A stretch of 64,000 nt of DNA, from positions 100,842 through 164,841 of the forward strand of contig NZ_JAUSTE010000011.1 in assembly GCF_030812675.1 (NCBI RefSeq), written 5' to 3'. This document shows, in pieces, positions 58,118 through 64,000 of the stretch. Under the pieces are notes generated by a model. The model worked only from the letters and a program-made list of their open reading frames with translations, made no database searches and was not told where the DNA came from. The translations under genes and the position numbers were made by a program. Every line of letters starts with the position of its first letter. Position 1 is the stretch's first letter. Source of the DNA: Sinomonas atrocyanea. GTDB lineage: Bacteria; Actinomycetota; Actinomycetes; Actinomycetales; Micrococcaceae.

Positions 58118-58154
58118 GTCGGACCGCCCCGTACCCCCCTCGGGCCGGTCCGAC
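58118..58154 (+). terminator. Stem-loop between the secreted protein and mannosidase genes
   Basis: GTCGGACCG (58118-58126) pairs perfectly with CGGTCCGAC (58146-58154) around a 19-base loop. It lies 13 bp after one stop and 49 bp before the next start, and may attenuate transcription into the mannosidase gene. Confidence 0.5.
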
Positions 58155-58202
58155 CCCTCCATGCCCTGCCCGGGACCAGCCCGGCCGACCTCGGAGCCTC
58201 CC

Positions 58203-60752
58203 ATGAAACGCACCGCCCTCTCCCACGGCTGGGCCCTTTCCCACACGGCGGGCCCGCGGCCCTCGTCCGTGGGCAGCCTCAGGGGCATTCCCGCCACCGT
58301 CCCGGGCACTGTGCACACCGACCTCCTGGCAGCCGGGATCATCGAGGACCCCTACCTCGACGGCAACGAAGCCCTGCAGGCCTGGATAGCCCGGTCCGAC
58401 TGGCGCTACACCACGTCGTTCGAGTGGCAACCCGGGGACGAGCGGAGCGAGCTCGTCTTCGAGGGCCTGGACACCGTGGCCGCTGTCGACCTCAACGGAC
58501 ACCCTGTCCTCCACGCGGAGAACATGCACCGCACCCACAGGGTCGATGCCACGGCGTACCTCGTGCCCGGCACCAACCACCTCGCGGTCGAGTTCTCCTC
58601 CGCCGTCAGGGAGGCCGACCGGCGCTCCCTCGAGCTCGGCTCCCGCCCCCACGCCAACCACCACCCGTACAACGCCCTGCGGAAGATGGCGTGCAGCTTC
58701 GGCTGGGACTGGGGCATCGACACCGCCACGGCAGGGATCTGGAAGCCCGTGCACCTGGAGCAGTGGTCGACGGCGCGCCTCGCCTCAGTGCGCCCGGTCG
58801 CCACCGTGGACGGGGCCGACGGCGTGGTGGAAGTCCACGTCGAGGTCGCCCGGGCCGCCGGGCACCAGCCCCTCGTGGCCACGGCGACGGCGGGCGGTGC
58901 CAGGGCCACGGCCGTGATCTCCCCCGGCTCGTCCTCGGCCGTCCTCACGCTCCGGCTCCCGTCCGTGGACCTGTGGTGGCCCCGGGGCTACGGTGGGCAG
59001 CCGCTCTACCGGCTCGACGTCGAGCTCAGCCCCGCGGACGGCCGACCCGCGGGGGCGCTGGACACCTGGAGCCAGGCCATCGGCTTCCGCACCGTGACGC
59101 TGGCCATGGCCGAGGACAGCGCGGGCACCGGGTTCGGCCTCGAGGTGAACGGCCGGCCGGTATTCGTCAGAGGCGCCAACTGGATTCCCGACGATGCCTT
59201 CCCCCACCGCGTGGATCGGGCACGCTATGCCCACCGCATCGGCCAGGCCGCCGCGGCCGGCCTGAACCTGCTGCGGGTGTGGGGCGGAGGTATCTACGAG
59301 TCCGAGGACTTCTACTCCCTGTGCGACGAGCGCGGGATCCTCACGTGGCAGGACTTCCTCCTGGCCTGCGCCGCCTACTCGGAGGAGGAGCCCCTCCGTT
59401 CGGAGATCGAGGCGGAGGCGCGCGAGGCGGTCGCCCGGCTCGCGGCACACCCCTCGCTGGTCGTCCTCAACGGCAACAACGAGAACCTCTGGGGCTACAC
59501 GGACTGGGACTGGCAGACCCTCCTCGAGGGCCGTTCCTGGGGCAGGGACTACTACTGCACCATCCTGCCCGGCATCGCGGCCGAGCTGGCCCCGCACGTC
59601 GCCTACACGCCGGGCTCGCCCTTCACCCCCGCACCCTCCGGCTTCGACCCGCGGGCGGACCCCAATGATCCGTCGAGGGGCACCATGCACCTCTGGGACC
59701 TGTGGAACGAGAAGGACTACCTCCACTACCGCGACTACCGGCCACGCTTCGCCGCGGAATTCGGCTGGCAGGGGCCGCCCGCCTGGTCCACGCTCACCCG
59801 TGCGCTCAGCGACGATCCGCTCACGCCCGAGTCACCGGGGATGATCTCGCACCAGAAGGCCGCGGACGGGAACACCAAGCTCACCCGTGGGCTCGTGGGA
59901 CACCTGCCGCTGCCGGACGAGATGCACGACTGGCACTGGGCCATGCAGCTCAATCAGGCCAACGCCGTCAGGACGGGCGTCGAGTGGTTCCGCTCCCTCG
60001 CCCCGCACTGCACCGGGTCGATCGTCTGGCAGCTGAACGACTGCTGGCCGGTCGTCTCGTGGGCCGCCATCGACGGCGACGGCCGGGAGAAGCCGCTCTA
60101 CGCCGCCCTCCGGGCGGCGAATGCGGACAGGCTCCTGACGATCCAGCCGGCGGACCCCGCCTCGGCCCAATCCCCGCTGGAGGTGGACGCCGTCAACGAC
60201 ACCGACCAGGCCTGGGAGGGCGAGCTCCGCATCGAGCGCCGCACCCTCGCGGGCGGGGTCCTCAGCGATACCCGGGTGCGGCTGGAGGTTCCCCCCAGAT
60301 CGGTCGCCAGAACCCCGCTCGCACAGAACCTCAGCCTCCCGGAGGACCCGGCCTCGGAGATGCTGGTCGCCGTCCTGGGAGCGGTCCGGGCACTCTGGCA
60401 CTTCGCCGAATACCGCGACCAGGACCTCGAGGCGGCCGACTTCCTGGCGGAAGCCGAACCGCGCGAGGACGGCACCCTGCTCCGGATCACCGCCCGCACC
60501 CTCCTGCGCGATGTCACGGTCCTCGCCGACAAGCTCGACCCGGTCGCCACCGTCGACCGGGCACTCGTGACGCTGCTGCCCGGGGAATCCGCCGAGTTCC
60601 GGATCAGGACCACGCAGCCCCTCACCGTCTCCGACCTGAGCGACCGCCGCGTCCTCCGCTGCGCGAACCAGCTCGTCCCAGTCGGCGAGGACCGTAGCGG
60701 CTCACACGGCGCGAAGGTACCTGTGCCCGCGGACGAGCTCGACCAGGGCTGA
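58203..60752 (+). CDS. Beta-mannosidase, glycoside hydrolase family 2
   Basis: An 849-residue GH2 enzyme. The N-terminal sugar-binding domain shows VPGTVHTDLLAAGIIEDPYLDGNE and WRYTTSFEW, typical of beta-mannosidases. KMACSFGWDWGIDTATAGIWKPV and RVWGGGIYESEDFYSLCDERGILTWQDF precede the catalytic barrel. The acid/base is E427 in NGNNENLWGY and the nucleophile E519 in AAEFGWQGP. It releases mannose from the non-reducing ends of imported oligosaccharides. ATG 58203 follows GGAG. The 3' end overlaps the convergent LysR gene by 51 bp. Confidence 0.92.
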   Translation: MKRTALSHGWALSHTAGPRPSSVGSLRGIPATVPGTVHTDLLAAGIIEDPYLDGNEALQAWIARSDWRYTTSFEWQPGDERSELVFEGLDTVAAVDLNGHPVLHAENMHRTHRVDATAYLVPGTNHLAVEFSSAVREADRRSLELGSRPHANHHPYNALRKMACSFGWDWGIDTATAGIWKPVHLEQWSTARLASVRPVATVDGADGVVEVHVEVARAAGHQPLVATATAGGARATAVISPGSSSAVLTLRLPSVDLWWPRGYGGQPLYRLDVELSPADGRPAGALDTWSQAIGFRTVTLAMAEDSAGTGFGLEVNGRPVFVRGANWIPDDAFPHRVDRARYAHRIGQAAAAGLNLLRVWGGGIYESEDFYSLCDERGILTWQDFLLACAAYSEEEPLRSEIEAEAREAVARLAAHPSLVVLNGNNENLWGYTDWDWQTLLEGRSWGRDYYCTILPGIAAELAPHVAYTPGSPFTPAPSGFDPRADPNDPSRGTMHLWDLWNEKDYLHYRDYRPRFAAEFGWQGPPAWSTLTRALSDDPLTPESPGMISHQKAADGNTKLTRGLVGHLPLPDEMHDWHWAMQLNQANAVRTGVEWFRSLAPHCTGSIVWQLNDCWPVVSWAAIDGDGREKPLYAALRAANADRLLTIQPADPASAQSPLEVDAVNDTDQAWEGELRIERRTLAGGVLSDTRVRLEVPPRSVARTPLAQNLSLPEDPASEMLVAVLGAVRALWHFAEYRDQDLEAADFLAEAEPREDGTLLRITARTLLRDVTVLADKLDPVATVDRALVTLLPGESAEFRIRTTQPLTVSDLSDRRVLRCANQLVPVGEDRSGSHGAKVPVPADELDQG

Positions 60753-61589
60753 CTCGGCGGCCCTGGTCCGCGCGAGCCGCTGGTGCTCCGAGGGCACCGC
60801 GATCCAGTAGGTGCGCTGGATGGTGATGCCCTCGAGGATGCGCACCAGCCGCGGGTCGCCCGCCACCACGAAGTCAGGCAGGACGGCAACGCCGAGACCG
60901 GCAACGGCGGCCATCCACTGGCCGGTGACGTTGTTGGTCTGCACGGCCGGCCGCACTCCCGGGAGCGTCTCGTCGAGGAACCGCAGGGCCGGGATGTCGA
61001 GCAGGGCATCGACGTATCCGATCATCGGATGGCTGGCCAAGTCGGCAAGGTCGGCAGGCCACCCCCGGCGGTCGAGGTAGTCCCGGCTCGCGTAGAAGCT
61101 GAGCCCGTACGTCGCCAAGGGCCTCGACCGGACCCCTCTGGTCGTCGGCTCCTCCAGTGCGATGCCGATGTCGAACTCGCGCGTGGCGAGCAGGCTCAGG
61201 CGCGTCTCGGTGACCACCTCGATCGTCAGGTCGGGGTAGTCGCCCCGGAGAGGGCCGAGGCCCGGAGAGAGCACGAACGCGCCGAAGCCGTCCGGGGCGG
61301 CGACGCGGAGCGTGCCCGAGAGCCGGCCGCGGGCCGAACCGAGTTCCTCGGCCGCCGCAAGGAGGGACGACTCGATGGCCTCCGCGTGGACGAGGAGACC
61401 CTGCCCTGCCTCGGTGAGTTCCCACCCGCCCGGGGTGCGGTCGAACAGGCGGGTGCCGGCAGCCCTCTCGAGCTGGCTCACCCTCCTGCCCACGGTAGTG
61501 TGCTCGACTCCCAGCGCTCTCGCGGCGGCGACGAGCCTCCCGGTGCGGGCCACTTCGAGGAAGAAGCGGAGATCGTCTGCTTGGATCAC
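60702..61589 (-). CDS. LysR-family transcriptional regulator
   Basis: A 295-residue LysR-type regulator: DDLRFFLEVARTGRLVAAARALGVEHTTVGRRVSQLERAAGTRLFDRTPGGWELTEAG (HTH), then an effector domain (GTLRVAAPDGFGAFVLSPGLGPLRGDYPDLTIEVV). It is divergent from the iron alcohol dehydrogenase at 61744, which it most likely controls with the adjacent MmsA-type gene. Two GTGCACAC direct repeats in the 154-bp divergent region (61619-61626 and 61662-61669) are possible binding sites. Its last 51 bp overlap the end of the beta-mannosidase gene. Confidence 0.9.
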   Translation of the reverse strand: MIQADDLRFFLEVARTGRLVAAARALGVEHTTVGRRVSQLERAAGTRLFDRTPGGWELTEAGQGLLVHAEAIESSLLAAAEELGSARGRLSGTLRVAAPDGFGAFVLSPGLGPLRGDYPDLTIEVVTETRLSLLATREFDIGIALEEPTTRGVRSRPLATYGLSFYASRDYLDRRGWPADLADLASHPMIGYVDALLDIPALRFLDETLPGVRPAVQTNNVTGQWMAAVAGLGVAVLPDFVVAGDPRLVRILEGITIQRTYWIAVPSEHQRLARTRAAESALVELVRGHRYLRAV

Positions 61590-61743
61590 GCAGCCACCCT
61601 ATGGCCGGATGTGCGTGCGTGCACACCGCTGGGCTGAAATCACCCTTGCCGTCGGCGCCAGGTGCACACAGACTGAAGGCGTTCCCGGCGCCGCGGACCA
61701 GGCCGCCGGGAGGTCCAGCCCACTACTGCCGGGAGGCGCCGCG

Positions 61744-62904
61744 ATGACCTTTCAGATTTCCCTGCCACGACTCATGGCCGTGGGCGCCGGTGCCGTCCGC
61801 GAGCTGGGAACCACCGTGAGGGACCTCGGGGCAACGCGGCCGCTGGTGGTGACGGACCCGTTCATGAAGGATTCCGGAACGGTCGACGCCGCCCTGGCCT
61901 CCCTCCGCGATGCCGGGCTGGCGACCGGCCTGTACGCCGAGTGCGTCCCCGACCCCACCACGGACTCCCTCCAGGCCGGCCTCGCCGCCGTCCAGGAGCA
62001 CGGCGCGGACCTCCTCATCGGCTTCGGCGGCGGCAGCTCCATCGACACTGCCAAGGCCCTCGGCTTCCTCTCCCAGAACCCCGGCCCCATGAGGGACTAC
62101 AAGGCGCCCCGCGTCAACACCGGCCCGGCGCTGCCCGTCGTCGCCGTCCCGACCACGGCCGGCACCGGCTCCGAGGCCACCCAGTTCACGATCATCAGCG
62201 ACTCCGCGACCGACGAGAAGATGCTCTGCACGGGCCCCTCATTCCTGCCGGTCGCGGCGGTGGTGGACTACGAGCTGACCCTGTCCATGCCGGCCCGGCT
62301 CAGCGCGGACACCGGCGTGGACGCCCTCACCCACGCCATCGAGGCCTACGTGAGCCGCCGTGCGAACCCCTTCTCCGACGGCTTCGCCCTGGCCGCCATG
62401 GCCGCGATCGGCGCGAACCTCCGCGAGGTCTACAAGGACGGCTCGAACCAGGCGGCCCGCGAGGCCATGATGCTCGCCGCCACGCAGGCCGGCATCGCGT
62501 TCTCCAACTCGAGCGTGGCCCTCGTGCACGGCATGAGCCGGCCCATCGGCGCGCACTTCCACATCGCCCACGGCCTCGCCAACGCGATGCTCTTCCCGGC
62601 CGTGACCGAGTTCTCGGTCTCAGGGGCCGAGTCCCGCTACGCCGACTGCGCGCGGGCCCTCGCCGTCGCGGGAGAGGAGGACGACGACGCCACCGCAGCC
62701 CAGGCGCTCGTCGACGAGCTCAAGGCCCTCGCCCGCGACCTCGCCGTGCCCACCCCTGCCTCCCGCGGGATCAGCCGGGAGGACTGGGACCGCGCCGTCC
62801 CGGTCATGGCCGAGCAGGCCCTCGCCTCCGGCTCGCCCGGGAACAACCCGGTGGTCCCCACCGCCGAGGAGATCGAGCAGCTCTACGCGGCCATCTACGG
62901 CTGA
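61744..62904 (+). CDS. Iron-containing (type III) alcohol dehydrogenase
   Basis: A 386-residue group III alcohol dehydrogenase: GFGGGSSIDTAKALG (NAD site, about 95-109), VPTTAGTGSEAT, and the iron-site motifs DALTHAIEAYVS, SNSSVALVHGMSRPIGAHFHIAHGLANA. It oxidises primary alcohols or hydroxy acids. ATG 61744 closely follows GGAGGCGCCGCG. Followed 41 bp later by an MmsA-type dehydrogenase and divergent from LysR, it could oxidise 3-hydroxypropionate or 3-hydroxyisobutyrate to the semialdehyde used by that enzyme (inference). Confidence 0.88.
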   Translation: MTFQISLPRLMAVGAGAVRELGTTVRDLGATRPLVVTDPFMKDSGTVDAALASLRDAGLATGLYAECVPDPTTDSLQAGLAAVQEHGADLLIGFGGGSSIDTAKALGFLSQNPGPMRDYKAPRVNTGPALPVVAVPTTAGTGSEATQFTIISDSATDEKMLCTGPSFLPVAAVVDYELTLSMPARLSADTGVDALTHAIEAYVSRRANPFSDGFALAAMAAIGANLREVYKDGSNQAAREAMMLAATQAGIAFSNSSVALVHGMSRPIGAHFHIAHGLANAMLFPAVTEFSVSGAESRYADCARALAVAGEEDDDATAAQALVDELKALARDLAVPTPASRGISREDWDRAVPVMAEQALASGSPGNNPVVPTAEEIEQLYAAIYG

Positions 62905-62945
62905 ATCCCCCAGTCCCCTTCCACGTCACCCAGGAGCACAGAACC

Positions 62946-64000
62946 ATGACTGTCAAGACCATTCCGCACTTCCTCAATGGTGAGGAGACCCAGGGCGTCG
63001 GCGAGCGGACGCAGCCGGTGTTCAACCCGGCCACCGGGGAGCAGACGGGCGAGCTGCGCCTGGCCGACCGGGCGGACCTGGAGGCTGCGGTCGCGAACGC
63101 CCGCAAGGCCGTCGAGTCCTGGGGGGACATCTCCCTGGCCAGGCGCACCGCGGTCCTGTTCCGCTTCCGCGAGCTCGTCGCCGCCCACGTCGAGGACCTC
63201 GCGGCCCTGGTCACGGCCGAGCACGGGAAGGTGATCTCGGATGCGAAGGGCGAGATCGGCCGGGGCCTGGAGGTCATCGAGTTCGCCTGCGGGATCCCGC
63301 AGCTGCTCAAGGGCGCCTACTCCGACCAGGCCTCCACCGGCATCGACGTCTTCTCCTACCGCCAGCCCGTCGGCGTCGTCGCCGGGATCACCCCGTTCAA
63401 CTTCCCCGTCATGGTCCCGCTGTGGATGGCCCCGGTCGCGATCGCCACCGGCAACGCCTTCATCCTCAAGCCCTCGGAGCGGGACCCCTCCGCCGCCATG
63501 CTCCTGGCCCGCCTGTGGACCGAGGCGGGCCTGCCCGAGGGGGTCTTCCAGGTCCTCCACGGCGGGAAGGAGACCGTGGACGGGCTCCTGACCCACCCCG
63601 ACGTCGACGCGATCTCGTTCGTCGGCTCGACCCCGATCGCCAAGTACGTCCACGAGACCGCCACCGCGCACGGCAAGCGCGTCCAGGCCCTGGGCGGGGC
63701 GAAGAACCACGCGATCATCCTCCCCGACGCCGACATGGACAACGCCGCCGACCACCTCGCCGCCGCCGCGTTCGGCTCCGCCGGGGAACGCTGCATGGCC
63801 ATCTCCGTCGCCGTGGCCGTCGGCGAGGCCGCCGACGCCCTCGTGGGCAGGGTCAAGGACCGCGCCCAGGCCGTCAGGGTCGCCGAGGGCACCGAGCCGG
63901 ACGCGGAGATGGGCCCGATCATCACCGCCGCGTCCAGGGACCGGATGAAGTCCATCGTCACCGCCGCGGCCGAGGCCGGCGCGGACCTGGTCGTGGACGG
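62946..64000 (+). CDS. mmsA: CoA-acylating methylmalonate-semialdehyde dehydrogenase (MmsA-type), truncated at the window edge
   Basis: The first 351 residues of a roughly 500-residue enzyme are present. The frame is open to the last base, so the stop is beyond 64000. FLNGEETQGVGERTQPVFNPATGE, VAGITPFNFPVMVPLWMAPVAIATGN, FVGSTPIAKYV, ALGGAKNHAIILPDAD and the catalytic cysteine in GSAGERCMAISVAVAVG are diagnostic of MmsA. It converts malonate or methylmalonate semialdehyde to acetyl- or propionyl-CoA with loss of CO2. Likely co-transcribed with the iron alcohol dehydrogenase. Confidence 0.92.
   Translation, partial: MTVKTIPHFLNGEETQGVGERTQPVFNPATGEQTGELRLADRADLEAAVANARKAVESWGDISLARRTAVLFRFRELVAAHVEDLAALVTAEHGKVISDAKGEIGRGLEVIEFACGIPQLLKGAYSDQASTGIDVFSYRQPVGVVAGITPFNFPVMVPLWMAPVAIATGNAFILKPSERDPSAAMLLARLWTEAGLPEGVFQVLHGGKETVDGLLTHPDVDAISFVGSTPIAKYVHETATAHGKRVQALGGAKNHAIILPDADMDNAADHLAAAAFGSAGERCMAISVAVAVGEAADALVGRVKDRAQAVRVAEGTEPDAEMGPIITAASRDRMKSIVTAAAEAGADLVVD

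Noticed and set aside
1..64000. CRISPR arrays, tRNA/rRNA genes, insertion sequences or prophage
   Set aside because: No regularly spaced repeats, no tRNA-like cloverleaf with CCA-proximal features, and no transposase, integrase or phage structural motif was found in any frame.

Overview
The window is GC-rich DNA with dense, often translationally coupled genes. It looks like a chromosomal segment from an actinobacterium, most likely of the family Micrococcaceae (Arthrobacter/Sinomonas-like). The reasons are the GC content, frequent GTG/TTG starts, many IclR/LacI/GntR/PucR regulators, and an oleA-oleBC-oleD olefin operon with the fused OleBC known from Micrococcus and its relatives. I see no tRNA or rRNA gene, no CRISPR array, no transposase and no phage gene. 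The region reads as a string of catabolic islands, each with its own regulator. No gene-free gap exceeds about 300 bp.

Layout. (1) 1-11.4 kb: tail of a GntR regulator; a quinate/shikimate catabolic operon (IclR, shikimate/quinate dehydrogenase, fused 3-dehydroshikimate dehydratase/HPPD-like protein); a coupled MHS transporter/class III CoA-transferase/crotonase operon; IclR and LacI regulators; a second MHS transporter. (2) 11.4-24.9 kb: a hairpin repeat, two GH15 enzymes, a glucose-dehydrogenase-like MDR enzyme, VanW, an aldehyde dehydrogenase/alcohol dehydrogenase/DUF779 group, a LuxR-type regulator, CapA, and small proteins. (3) 25.0-30.4 kb: a GntR-controlled cluster (MFS transporter, GntR, Asp/Glu-racemase-fold protein lacking both usual catalytic cysteines, cyclic amidohydrolase, AMDase/maleate-isomerase-fold protein) with two palindromic operators exactly 50 bp apart. 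(4) 30.6-35.3 kb: oleA-oleBC-oleD for long-chain olefin synthesis. (5) 35.4-47.8 kb: two minus-strand operons tied together by a LacI-type operator (consensus TACCCAATCGATTGGGTA). One holds asparaginase-like, polysaccharide-deacetylase-fold, MFS (frameshifted) and two SDR genes. The other holds PxpA, a biotin carrier, biotin carboxylase, PxpB and PxpC. A LacI gene and a PucR gene sit beside the operators. (6) 48.4-60.8 kb: a beta-mannan utilisation locus (Tat-exported GH26, LacI, three-gene ABC importer without its ATPase, two GH130 enzymes, a secreted helical protein, GH2 beta-mannosidase). (7) 60.7-64 kb: LysR, iron alcohol dehydrogenase and a truncated MmsA-type dehydrogenase, a layout that would fit 3-hydroxypropionate or malonate-semialdehyde catabolism.

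The best candidate for an undescribed system is region 5. The order of genes and the shared operator suggest one regulon that opens a cyclic imide or lactam, deamidates the product and oxidises it, alongside a 5-oxoprolinase-type complex that carries its own biotin carboxylase and carrier protein. The GntR cluster of region 3 is second, because its two racemase-fold proteins have unusual active sites. All functional statements come from reading motifs and family knowledge; no database search was run.
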